Shown one piece after another: positions 1 through 10,909 of a stretch of DNA of 64,000 nucleotides. Origin of the DNA: Xestospongia bergquistia (taxonomy: Eukaryota > Porifera > Demospongiae > Haplosclerida > Petrosiidae). Positions within the stretch are counted from its first letter, which is position 1. Each line of letters begins with the position of its first letter. The stretch is from positions 14,834,501-14,898,500 of the forward strand of contig OZ014411.1 in assembly GCA_963965975.1 (NCBI GenBank). The letters run 5' to 3'. The position numbers were made by a program, and so were the translations under genes. The notes below the pieces were generated by a model that saw only the letters and a program-made list of their open reading frames with translations, did not search any database and was not told the DNA's origin.

Positions 1-6
1 TGCCCT

Positions 7-57
7 TGACGTCATAATTATCACATCCGGGGTACATTCTTTAGTAAGTGCCACGTG
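7..57. promoter_or_regulatory. CRE-like site and E-box upstream of NTHL1
   Basis: A perfect palindromic CRE/ATF core TGACGTCA lies at 7-14 and a CACGTG E-box at 52-57, only 11 bases before the proposed NTHL1 start codon at 68. CRE and E-box cores are common in housekeeping promoters (established knowledge). Whether they act here is inference, and the transcription start may lie left of the window. Confidence 0.4.
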
Positions 58-67
58 GAATTACACG

Positions 68-3000
68 ATGTATGCTCCAAGTAGAGCAGTTTTGAAGCAG
101 GGAACGAGGAAGCGAACATCTACTTCAAGAGAAGGTGATCATAAACGCTTTGATGATGGCGTAAAAGATAAGAGAACAGAATTTCCTACAGGTAATTAAA
201 AGAATGACAATTATTATATTTAAAAGTATACTGTATATATACGTGTCTAGAAAGCAATTCATCAACCTTATCATCATCAGAAGACACCAAACAGTATGTT
301 GACTCTTTTTTGTTGAAAGTTGTAGCTATTATCCAACAAAGTTCATGCCTACTCTGTTATGCCTCCACCCTCTCAATTCCAAACTCATGATGTGAAGTGT
401 TGATTTCAATCATTCTGAATACACAACTACTGCATTTATAATATTTGAGTTATTTAAGTGGTCTTAAAACATAACTACCTCAACTCTTGCTTTCTTTGCG
501 TAGGTAAAGGTTAGTCTTGTGTTGCTGACCCTTTGCTACAAGAGGAATGGCCTGGAGAAATGTACGTATAGGACTCATACATCTTGCAAAATCTTATAGG
601 CCATGAAAATGACTTGTGCACTTACAAGCTCGTCCTTATCTCTTGACATCAGATCTATTCCATGTGAGTCAACAATGGCTGCTACAAGCTGGTCAAAACT
701 TCGCTTTTAAAGCAATATATGATTTGTGGCAACACTAGTTATTAAAGGGTGGTTTATGCATCTATTTAAATGATCAGGCATTTATATTTTTCACTATTTT
801 AAATACATGTTCAGATCTAACGATGCCCTTCCCACATCCATATTCTTGCTTTATGAGTCCTATATGCTCTTGTCCCCAGATTCCTCTCTTGTCAAAACGT
901 TGACAACATCAGACTACATGTAGATGAAGGCTATGTTAGTGCTTCAGTTTGTATGTACTAGTTTGTATCGTGATACTATGCTCTAGTATATTTACCTCTA
1001 GTGATGATAGTTATCTTTTAAGTGATATATTGTACAGTCCAAAATTTTTGAGCCACTTAATTTAAGTTATAAAGGAGACTTAATAAATCCATTCAAACTC
1101 CCTTCCTAGTTATAGGCCTAATAGTTATGTACATGTAGGGCTGTATGTCTGTGTGACAAAATGTTTTCAACTCCTGAAGGTATTGTTAACTAAGCTTTCA
1201 CTTTCACAACTTTAAGAAATATAGATAATGGCTATCAATATATATGTTTGATAGATAAAATGTCTGTAAAATGGGATATACAGTACATTTATTTATTGCT
1301 CAGAAATGGCTTGAAATTCAGCTTGTGGGGGTTGTGCATTAATTAGAGTATTTGTTTGATTGCAATTAGGTAAGAAGGCTCCTTTTAAACAATGAACTCA
1401 TGTTATTGTGAGATAGAATTTCCCTGTTAAGACAAATATGCAAGTTTGTAGTGAACAGTTAGTAAATGCTTCAAAAAAAAACTGTTGAAGCCTGACAAAG
1501 TTACATCTCTGCATTTACAAGTACTCTCTTGAATGCCAAAATCATGAGAGAAAGCCATTTAGAGGTCAATTATTGCCTGCCTGTGTGCTCTATTGATGGA
1601 TATTTTTATATATTTTTACCCAAACAAAATAGAACTCAGATTATATCAAGAAGTTAGCTTTTGGTTTGATGTTTGTCTTGTGAGCTATTTTCTATTATGT
1701 CATGTCATATTATTATCATGTCTGTGAGAATTCTTTCAATTTTGGTAGGAAAATTGTCATTGTAGCAATTGATTCTGATTTTTGGAGAAAATTGTCACTG
1801 TAACTACATACCATATTTCTTTCAAATTTTTAAGAAAACTATTATTATGACTACTTACATTTTATTTGTTTTTTGCTAGTATACAGACTGTTACTATTTA
1901 TATAATAGTGAACATGTGCTAGTACCAGTTTTGGTTATTGTGAGTATTTTATAAGTCACCTTAAACCTTTTTTTAGCATATGACCTTCTATATTATTATT
2001 CCTATTTAAAGATTGAACATGCTTGGGGTCCAATACACGAGTATTAGTATTTAGCTGTATTTAAATATTGGATATTTGTATTTTGTGATATCTTCAGATA
2101 CTCCTTCTTAAATTGTTTGTTTCTTCTGGATTATTATGTGTAAGATCTATTAAGTAGCACAAGATAGGAAACAGCTGTTAACACTTTTCTTTGAAGTTGA
2201 ATTTAAGCAGCTGAGTAAATTTATCTGATATATGTAATAGGGATGTTCTGGGATAGTACAAAGAAATATTTGAAAGTATTTAAACACTCAAAGTATTTGT
2301 ATTTAAATATTATCCATTGTATTTGACTCCATTCCTGTGATTGAAAATCTTCATAATTTTTATTTATTTTAGAGAATCAAAAATATCAAAGGTACCTACA
2401 AAGTCTGCTAAAATTGAATGGGAACCTCATAATTGGAGAACTCAATTAGATAATATCAAATCAATGAGGTCTTCTCGTGATGCACCTGTTGATAGTATTG
2501 GAGCTGCTGCATTACCTGAGTCAGACTGTTCACCAGAAGTAAGTATGTAAATGACTATAATAGAAGAGAAATAGCTAATAGTATTTGTAATTGAAATGAA
2601 ATTTGGCAAGGTTCAAACTTTAACCCTTAGAAATTGTTGCTATGACAGATTTTAACTTGCATAACCTAAAACACAGTAAAATAGCTCTTTAATGATACAG
2701 TATTCGCATTTTATAAGTAATGTATCAGTTTGTTTGTGAGAGGAAATGTCAATTGTGAGCAAGCTACTGAGAAAAGACCATGCTCTGAGTTTTCCGTATG
2801 TGTTATAACTTTCAAAATTGGTAAAAAAGGTTTGCTTATAGTAGGGATAACTTCAACAGTAGTTACAAACCAGGCTTTTTTTTGAATGAAAACTTCACCA
2901 TTGTGAATAAATACCTGGTAAACTCAAGAGTCAAAGGTATTTTTATAGCATTGTGATAATAGTCAATATCACAAATTAGCAACAAGAAAAAAGAAACCTT

Positions 3001-5421
3001 TTAACACCAATCAATCTAAAGTCACTAATTTCCTGTATCCAGGAAGTCACTTTTAATTAACTTTGGAATTAATATATTTAATTGACAAACTATTAGCGTT
3101 AGTAGTATTTTGTTGTTTGTTTGTTTGTTAGAGGTAACAAGAAAACATTTTTAAACTCACCAGTCCCTCCAAGTCATCTTTTTTACCAAAATCAACTTAT
3201 TTTATAATGAAATGCACTAAAGTGCTTAACCTTGCTGCAGTTTTATCCAGAGACTTTCTTTATTCTTTTTAGCCTCCTCAAGTGATATAATCTCATGTGA
3301 TGCACAAGATGATTATTGATGACTCAGCATTTCTCTTCAATCAATTCTTTGCACTCTAATTGACAAAAGATCCGATACTTTCCAATTTCTTAATAAAATG
3401 ACAGCTATGGTGATAGTATTTTTAGTTTGCACTCAATGTATCAACAAAGATAACTGCCAAAAGTTAGTAAAACTGTCATAACTTTCCAAAGAAGTATTTT
3501 GCAAAAGTTCTCACTTTAAAAAGTTGGAAAACGTCATAAGCTGTATGCAAGAGGTTTTTATTAAATTCTCGAGTGTTCACTGAAAGCTGTGCTTTTTTCA
3601 AAGGTTTTTCATATTTTTAAAGCTTTGTTTCTTTGATGGTCCTTTTGGCAGTATTCTTAAGAAGTACAGAAGTTTTGCTACCGTCCACTATAGTTTGGTA
3701 GCTATCAGTGCTGTGTTTTGCCGAGTTAAAGCAGTTCAAAGCCATTTGTCTGGGTAACAGACACAGACACACACACTGACAGACTACAGTAACCCTCTCT
3801 ATGCGCCCACGCACATCGAGGTTAAATATTATTATACTAGTAATCTATTTTATAGTAATATACATTATTACATGTACTTTATAGGTCAAACGTTTCCAGG
3901 TCTTAATATCTCTTATGCTGTCTAGCCAGACAAAGGATGAAGTGACTGCAGCTGCAATGTCATGTCTTCAGACACATGGACTAAATATTGACTCTATATT
4001 ACATACTTCACAATCAAAAATTGAACAATTAATCAAACCAGTTGGATTTTACAGGGTAAGAGAATAAAAACGTTGTACTAACATATACTTGAATGTTTCC
4101 TAAATGTAGAGAAAAGCACAGTATATTAAGAAAACTACTCAGATTCTTGCAGACCAATATAAAGGAGATATTCCTAATTCATTAGATGAACTGGTAAGAC
4201 TACCTCAATTGTAACTAAATCTGTAGTGTTTATAATATACTCATATATATATTTTACTCACTCTCTGATGTTTGTTTTCATTATTTTAATGTAACTTTGA
4301 AAGAAATGAATGAGATTAGACTGCACTCTTTAACTGTTGACTGCATATAGCAGCCAAAGAATTTCATTAACCCTAACCTCAAACATAACCAAGATATGAG
4401 TGACTGACAATGCTTGAAGCTTCTCACTAGTTTCTATATTTCTAGCATTCTATAGCTATTAGTCTTCCATTGAAGCTGCTACTCATAATACTATCTTTGT
4501 AGCCCTAGTCGGTGTTTCAATGTGAAGTCAGTATCTTTAACAAAAAAAAGTATTTTTTTCAATCTAGTGTCATACCGACTTGCTGGAACTCTTATGTTTA
4601 TAAGTTAGACTTTCTGGCCATGACAGATTTTAACTTTTAACAGCCTGATGCACATTAACATACCTCTCTAATTATATCATATTGATAATGCTGTGCTATG
4701 GATAATTGATCAGTTAAAAAGCAGTGATGTCAACTGTCAAGAAGCTAGCAAGAAAAAGGACTTTTTTCTGAGCTTTCCATATATGCTACAGCATTCAAAC
4801 AGAACTGCTGACACAATAAAAGGTGTTTTGTTAAAGAAAAACCTTTACCATTTCATTTAGGAACCACGGTAACTCGAGAATTTAAATTTTTGTTTTATGA
4901 TACAACTCCTAAATCATATTCTAGCAGCCAGTAAATTTTGTTTTATTCATAAAAGAAAAATTTGAATACCAAGCGATTTATGTTGTATCATTTTCCTGTA
5001 TCCAAGAAGTTATCTTAATTAACATTAGAGTTAATGAATTTTATTTAAAAGGTTAATGGAAGGTGTATTACACTGATATACTTAATTACAAATTTGGTAT
5101 CCATCTTGTCTACTACATTTCATTGACTTCCTAAATAATAACTAAAACTGAACATTAGTGAAATTATTTAGGACTTATATTTTGTGAATGAATCACATGT
5201 ACATTGTTTATTATGAATATTTATAATTTTATTTTATAGGTTAGTTTACCTGGTGTTGGTCCTAAGATGGCTCACTTATGTATGGACATTGCATGGAATA
5301 ATGTGACTGGTATTGGAGTTGATACACATGTACATAGGATAGCTAATAGACTCAAATGGACTAAAAAACCAACCAGTGATCCTGAAGAGACAAGAAAAGC
5401 TCTAGAAGATTGGCTACCAAT
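68..5421 (+). CDS. NTHL1: Endonuclease III-like DNA glycosylase NTHL1, exons 1-5
   Basis: Bifunctional DNA glycosylase/AP lyase that removes oxidised pyrimidines in base excision repair. Coding exons: 68-191, 2375-2538, 3885-4055, 4110-4193, 5240-5421, and the terminal exon 23440-23563. Phases join cleanly to a protein of about 282 aa (human about 305-312). Seen: a basic N-terminus, then [15 protein letters not shown], then the helix-hairpin-helix [10 protein letters not shown], whose Lys aligns with the catalytic Lys120 of E. coli Nth, then [11 protein letters not shown], whose Asp aligns with Asp138. Both catalytic residues are present. The weakest junction is exon 1/2: the acceptor at 2374 (TTTTAGAG before AATC) keeps frame, but the adjacent AG at 2372 would not. 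The ATG at 68 opens a Lys/Arg-rich leader that could serve nuclear or mitochondrial targeting (inference). Confidence 0.96.
2630..3100. repeat. Diverged dispersed repeat, copy A (NTHL1 intron 2)
   Basis: Blocks match, in the same order and strand, the sequence at 4610-5050 in intron 4. Shared stretches include ATGACAGATTTTAACTT, an ACTG(A/T)CAA/GAGC...CTGAG(T/C)TTTCC(G/A)TAT block, and TTCCTGTATCCA(G/A)GAAGT followed by TTAATTAAC. The two copies are clearly diverged, with several indels. No ORF or terminal repeat was identified, so the class is unknown. Confidence 0.6.
4610..5050. repeat. Diverged dispersed repeat, copy B (NTHL1 intron 4)
   Basis: Second copy of the repeat in intron 2, same orientation. 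It ends at about the same internal position as copy A, just after the TTCCTGTATCCA motif and a TTAATTAAC stretch. Two copies in neighbouring introns of one gene fit either independent insertions of one family or an old local duplication. Confidence 0.6.
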
Positions 5422-5734
5422 GTAAGTTACATATTACTTTATAAGCTAAAAAGCTAAAATTTGTATGTAGTAACCTTGTGAAATTTTGGACTATGGCTAA
5501 ATTTGGACTACTAATTGACTTGTATTATCCAGTGAGATTATTCCAAAATTACAAATACAATAGTACCACCTAAAACCACTTATTATTCATGTATCATACC
5601 TGCTACATCCACAAGACTCAGACCAGTGTATAGCTTAGGAATCAGGCTTTCAAATGATATATAATATAACAGGATTATTCTCACAAACATGTGTGATATT
5701 ATTGATGAAATTAACACATGCTTTCGCAGACATT

Positions 5735-5965
5735 TAGACCACGTTTACACGGAAATGTTTTTTTGCTGAAAATAGTAACTTCGCGTATGCACCTTCTGTT
5801 TACACAAAAATGGTGAAAACGCCGTCGAAAACGATTTCGTTTGAAAACACCATTCAAAGTGAAAACATTAGAAAACGGGATGAACAAAACAGGTGAAAAC
5901 GCATACTTCTATTGTGTAAACACTTAAAACGTGATCTTTAGGGGCGTGGACTCTTAAATAATCAT
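5735..5965. repeat. Short MITE-like fragment rich in GTTTACAC/AAAACG motifs
   Basis: CACGTTTACACGG near the left end and GTGTAAACACTTAAAACGTG near the right end form an imperfect inverted arrangement around GC-richer internal sequence with repeated GAAAACG words. Dispersed repeats with such words are common in animal genomes. The exact ends and any target duplication could not be fixed by eye. Confidence 0.35.
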
Positions 5966-6949
5966 GGCGGAAAGGATTATTGTGGTGTTGCTAGTATTGT
6001 TATCCTGTTTATTAGTGCTACAGCAGGTTAATCTGAACAAATATAGAACTTTATATCACCAAAAGCAATGTTGACAATGTATCAAGAAGACATGTTTGTC
6101 TAAGCCTCTTAGCTATATTATAAATTATAGAGCCAAAGTGGTATTACCGAAATTGTGAAAATTATGATCATAATTTTACATCAAATTGTAGCTTATGAAG
6201 CAACAATTTTGAGCATTTTAAAAATTTTTATATGATATTCTGTTTCAAAGTTATGACAAAAACGGCGTCAGCACTTAGTGCAAAGTAAAATAGTCAGGAA
6301 TTTGGCTACATTACTATAATGATAATTAATTAATAAAAACTGATTGCTGAGCATGTTCAAATGAGGCAGTTAATTTAAATCATACTGTGAATTAAATTTC
6401 ATCTTGTTTTGTATTTTTCCATGTGCAGAGTATTGCTTAATCATACTTTAAAATATTCTAATTGCTTTACAAAATCAGAGCTTGTTAGATTTTGTCATTA
6501 GTTAAAATGTAACTCAATAATTATTGGTGATTCAGGAAAGCAAATATCAGTCAAATAAGAAATATTTAAAGAGTACAAGATTGCTTGGAGTTTTTGTAAA
6601 GTCTTTCTTCACAGATAGACTGAAAGGAGATCACTATTGCATTTAAATATTATAGATTAATTGTTTATTGTGTGACACTGACCCTACATATCCACACATT
6701 GCTAACAGTCTTGTGATTGTCACAATGTAAAGTTGGTTCACAATAAACTGTTTGCAGCAAAAGAAAGAATAACACTGTTCATATTTTTATAAGATGGTTT
6801 CATCTCACGTCGTGCATATATGAATAGTGTCAATGGTAATTGTGTCAGCATATTATTTTTTCCATCATTGATTGTAAAAATTTTTTTACCATCAATGTTT
6901 TTGAGTAGGTGATACAGTCCATCCAGTGAAATAAGCAATATGATTGTGT

Positions 6950-7600
6950 ATGGGTGGAACTGAGTAAGTCCCAGCAGCTGATCTACTGAGATTATACTGA
7001 CAGTTGTGAGGTTGGGCTGTGTATATTATCTACCAAGTGCAAGTGTATAGAACTGTGATACAGTCCATCTAAGAGGCTGCTCAGTGAAATTAGCAATATA
7101 GCAACTATAGTGTTAATAGACAAGTCTAGATCAATTGGGGGAAGGGCATTCCACAGTCTTGGAATTCGATTAAAGAAGAAATGGCGAGAGTGATTAGTAG
7201 AGGAAATAGAATGAATCAGGAACTAGCAGATCTAGTGTCAGAAGAGCTAAAAGAAATAAGACTATGAATATCAATACAGCAATGAGAAGACTGGAGACAT
7301 CTAATCATAAAGATTATGTCATTTAGTTCCATGGAGAGCATGAGAGGCAGTATGTGAAGAGAAGTGAGGCGAGACTTGTAGTCAGAAAGGAAGTCATTTA
7401 AGATAAATTTAGAAGCACGCCTTTGAATATTCTCAATTTTGGTAATGTCCTTTATCAGATGGGGACGCCAGATTTGAGAGCCATAGAGAATTTGTGGTCT
7501 AATAATAAAGATCTAAAGTGTCCTTTTGGTAGAGATAGAGCTGATATGATGGAATGAACGGCGGATGAGGCCAAGGATATATTGTAAACTAGTTTGGATT
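6950..7600 (-). mobile_element. Non-LTR retrotransposon (LINE), 3' end of the reverse-transcriptase ORF, decayed
   Basis: The minus strand reads, in order, ILYGSQIWRPHLIKDITKIE, then NIQRRASKFILNDFLSDYKS, then RLTSLHILPLMLSMELNDII, then FNRIPRLWNALP and IDLDLSINT. This is the usual C-terminal end of CR1/Jockey-like LINE ORF2 proteins (thumb region and after). At least two internal stops and a one-base slip after WNALP show it is dead. The piece is 5' truncated, as is usual for LINEs. A 36-bp stretch at 6910-6945 is repeated at 7058-7097, and similar tail sequence reappears near 9340-9375, suggesting a second tail fragment. Confidence 0.8.
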
Positions 7601-7919
7601 AAACCTGCAATAACATCTATGAGCATATTCAGCTAAAAAACATTAAATGGAGGTACGTGTCGAAACAGGAAAGAAAAATTTTATTCTCTAGTTAGATTTT
7701 TACCATTTGACATATTTCATTAATAAATTTATGACATTGCTAATATCATAGATACTAGGAGGTTCAACAAAAGACTTCAGGAATAAATGATGAGTCTTGT
7801 GTGGAAGATAATACAAATTGTTGTGATTAATCAGTTACAATAGGTGATAGTGAGTCTTTCATAAGTGTTGTAGAATTACTTGATACTGCTGTAAACCTAT
7901 TTCTGGACACTCTGTTTCT

Positions 7920-8870
7920 CCAATACTTGCTATTTACCATCTGGTTTTAGGAGATCTAGTACAATTCTGATGTGACGATTGAGAAATAAGATGCTTGGAG
8001 GTACTCCTGTAACAACATGAGGTGTTGAGTGAAACTTTAGAAGAAAACTGGACAACTTGTGCAAATCAGACTTTTTATCTCTCCTTCCTACCATAATTGA
8101 TTCTTCAAGCTTTGTACAAATCTCTCTGCTGCACCATTTGTTATGGGTGATATGGAGCTGTTAGACAATATTTTATGCCATTGCATTTAAGAAATAGTTG
8201 AAACTCTTCAGAACTGAATTGTGGACAATTGTCTGAGACTAATTGATCCAGCAGGCTTTGAAGTGGTGGTAGAAATCATTTCTCTACTATAACAAAATAA
8301 GTTTTACCATACAGTGGACCAGCAAAGTCCACATGGATTCTAACCTAAGAGTTAGCAGGCCATAGCCATGGGTTTATAAGTGATTTAAGAGGAAATGGTT
8401 TGAAAGATAGATCAGGCTCACGTGATTTTACTAAGGTGTCTATATTGGAATCTAGTCCTGGCCATCTACATGACTTCTCACAATAGCTTTCATTTGACTA
8501 ATACCTGGAAGATCTTGGTGCTATTCACATAACACTTTATTTCTGTATTTTAGTGGCACTAATACACAAATACCCCACATAACAAAGTTTCCTTCAATAA
8601 TCAGCTCATATTTACAATTAAAATAAGATTTAAGCTCATGAGGTGCACCGCTAGGGCAACTGGTATGGGTATATCCGAGAACCTTAGACAAAATACAGTC
8701 AACAGATGTGGCTAAAGTCAGTTGTTTATCATCAACATCATGTTGCCCCAAACTGTAATTGCTTGAGATGTGTATGTTCGAAGTACGATGTCCAAAGGTC
8801 ATAGTTCAACATGTGAAATAATTTGTCATGTATAGACTGAGAAATCAATGACATAGCAGCCCAAGTATTC
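7920..8870 (-). mobile_element. Ty3/Gypsy-type LTR retrotransposon fossil, pol fragment
   Basis: The minus strand shows the end of a pol polyprotein in the usual order: the integrase zinc-binding region, then the integrase catalytic core, recognisable by similarity to Ty3/Gypsy (Metaviridae) integrases. No LTRs, gag, protease or reverse transcriptase were found nearby. The copy is truncated at both ends and clearly broken by several disabling changes. Its decay is similar to the neighbouring LINE tail, which suggests an old insertion. Confidence 0.75.
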
Positions 8871-9417
8871 AGTTCATGACTAAGTTCTTCCCGTTTAATT
8901 GTAGATCAATAGGGACCAGATAAATAACAATTCAGAGTCATTTTTTTCATTGGTTTGTAGCCATTCTGTATCTCTTTTAGGCTTCACACCACTGTAGTTT
9001 GCTAATGTAAAGATCTGGAACTGACCCATATGTGAATGAAGGTTGTCACCTCCATTAGTTGAAGAAATGATAAAAACCAAAACTAAAGTAATATGTACAA
9101 AGAATTTTTTCTAGGCTTATTTTCTTCTATGTATTTGCTCTTTCTTGGTACCTATAACAAGCAAGAATATAAATATACATATATTGTTTGCACAGTAACA
9201 ATTTACTTTTTGCCTTTCTCCCAATTGAGAGTTCTTTTTTCTGATGTTCTTCTGACACTGTTGATAACGTTGGCTTTCTTTGAAGTATGATTTTCTCCTG
9301 TTGATCATATCCAAAACAGTATAATGATAAAAAGTATAATCATTATTATCTGCCAAATGCAAGTCTATAGAACTATGTTTTTAGCATGATCTATTTATAT
9401 GTTAGTACAAAATTACT

Positions 9418-9880
9418 TCTTCCCTGTCCTCCAGGTCCGATTCTTCATAATTTTTTCTAATTTATCATCATCGTCTTCTTGTTCCTCACTATCACCATTG
9501 GGAGTATCAATTTTTCTTCTTTTTGCAATGTCCTATAGCGAAGAATAAACTATGTTTGTCTGTGTGACAATGAGTATATACATACAGATCTTTCTTCAGA
9601 AGTTGTTATATTTTCTTTGGCCTGAGTAACAAAATATTATAACAAAGTTACAAGGTTTAAAACAACTTATATATAATAACTCACAGTTTTTTAAGATCAT
9701 TAAGACATTGCCGATCCTTGCGGATGCAGCAGGTCTGTGAAGCTCTACTATATACCCATCTTCTAGTGTAAAGGTTTTTAACCGAGAGTCAACTTCTCTT
9801 GAATTTAATATCTCTTCCCTTAAGGAACAGTTTATTAGGCTGTCCTACTTCGTTGTGCCTAAGCATTTACCAAATCCTCC
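9418..9880 (-). pseudogene. Unidentified minus-strand gene fragment with charged C-terminus, three exons
   Basis: Three minus-strand exons can be read. About 9687-9850 gives DSLINCSLREEILNSREVD and continues through ELHRPAASARIGN to a GTGAGT donor. About 9590-9629 gives AKENITTSEERS between a CTCAG acceptor and a GTATGT donor. About 9418-9535 gives DIAKRRKIDTPNGDSEEQED, then DDDDKLEKIM, and a stop. The product would be hydrophilic, with a basic KRRK nuclear-signal-like patch and an acidic run. The upstream part of the first exon is out of frame, and a second, also broken copy sits at 10075-10390. I do not recognise the family. Confidence 0.4.
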
Positions 9881-10074
9881 ACTTCCTTTCCACTATAGAG
9901 TTTGTTAAGAAGTATTATAAATTCTACAATTATATAAATAAGCATTTCCTCTCGTTTCTGTCTCGTGGACTTTTCGTCTTATAATACAATTAAACTTGTT
10001 CCATCTCTGATGAACCAGTAAAGCTGACGGGCAATTTTCATGCCCTTTTAATTTTATGTGAAGGTAGTTTTTTT

Positions 10075-10390
10075 GGCCTAAGTAACAAAACATTATTATA
10101 AAGTTACAAGGTTTAAAACAACTAAAATATAATAACTCAGTCCTTTTAAGGTCGTTAATACATTGGCAGATCCTGGCAGAAGCTGCAGGCCTATTAAGTT
10201 CTACCCCATACTCGTCCTCTAGTGTAAATGATTTTAAATGAGATGCAACTTCAGTAGAATTTTATAATTTGCTCTCTTAATGAGCAATTGATCAGACTGT
10301 CTTCTTTGTCTTTCCTTTGCATCGACAAAATCCCCTGTTTCCTCTCCACTATGGAATTTGTTTTAAGAAGTATTAACGGTAAGTGCAGGT
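10075..10390 (-). pseudogene. Tandem duplicate of the unidentified exon at 9687-9900
   Basis: The minus strand reads NSIVERKQGILSMQRKDKED then SLINCSLREQI, and after a frame slip NSTEVASHLKSFTLEDEYG and ELNRPAASARI, matching the exon 455 bp away. Flanking intron sequence is also shared (AGTTACAAGGTTTAAAACAA at about 9647 and 10102), so DNA was duplicated here, not mRNA. The frame slip makes this copy unlikely to be functional. Confidence 0.5.
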
Positions 10391-10501
10391 GTTCCTGAAC
10401 ACTTCCAGAACAGTTCTGCATTGAATGTAAACACACATTGTTCTCAAAACGGTTGTTACGCCTACTTGGTCCTCGGGTTCTCCCATACCTTGTGTTGAAA
10501 A

Positions 10502-10909
10502 ATGGCTACTTTTGCGTCCTCATTCCACACTGAAGAAGTGTGGAATGAGGACGCAAGTCAGGCAATGCTAGAAGGAAGCAGGAGGAACAAGGATATTTTT
10601 GTAAATATATCAAGGACAATGGAAGCGGCTGAATATAAAAAGTCAAGAGAGCAGTGCAGCAGCAAAATAAAGAAGTTGAGGTTTGAATATAAGAAAATAA
10701 AGGATGAGAAAGGGAAGACAGGTGAAGGCTGGAAGGAATGGAAGTATTTTGAAGTTATTGATAAGGTTTTAGGACATAAACCAGCCACTCAACCTCCTGT
10801 ACTAGTGGAGTCTGTCGCTACCACTTCCACTGTAGAAGTCAATACACCACAACTTGTGGAGAGAAGTAAGATACTTCTTTATGTAATCAACTTTAGTAGC
10901 TGCTTCTGA
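10502..10909 (+). CDS. Myb/SANT (trihelix-like) DNA-binding domain fragment
   Basis: The 135-aa reading frame contains SREQCSSKIKKLRFEYKKIK followed by GEGWKEWKYFEVIDKVLGHK, the pattern of the Myb/SANT-like domain (Myb_DNA-bind_4 type) common in transposon-derived and regulatory proteins. The conserved part starts near 10537 (VWNEDASQAML). The N-terminal 11 or so residues come from the left arm of a perfect hairpin and may not be original. A GTAAGA donor at 10867 probably ends the real exon, after which the frame runs into antisense hAT sequence. No continuation exon was found, so it is probably a captured or relic exon. Confidence 0.5.
   Translation: MATFASSFHTEEVWNEDASQAMLEGSRRNKDIFVNISRTMEAAEYKKSREQCSSKIKKLRFEYKKIKDEKGKTGEGWKEWKYFEVIDKVLGHKPATQPPVLVESVATTSTVEVNTPQLVERSKILLYVINFSSCF
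10512..10556. repeat. Perfect 20-bp inverted repeat with 5-base loop
   Basis: Arms 10512-10531 and 10537-10556 are exact reverse complements around GAAGA. The right arm reads in frame with the Myb/SANT domain; the left arm supplies the apparent N-terminus. Such a perfect tight palindrome is most simply explained by a template-switch mutation copying the right arm backwards. Confidence 0.85.

Larger units (their letters stand above)
192..5239 (+). other. NTHL1 introns 1-4
   Basis: Introns 192-2374, 2539-3884, 4056-4109 and 4194-5239. Intron 3 is only 54 bp. Intron 1 (2.2 kb) is AT-rich and I recognise nothing in it. Introns 2 and 4 each contain a copy of the same diverged dispersed repeat (see 2630-3100 and 4610-5050). 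Short ORFs here have no coding character. Confidence 0.7.
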
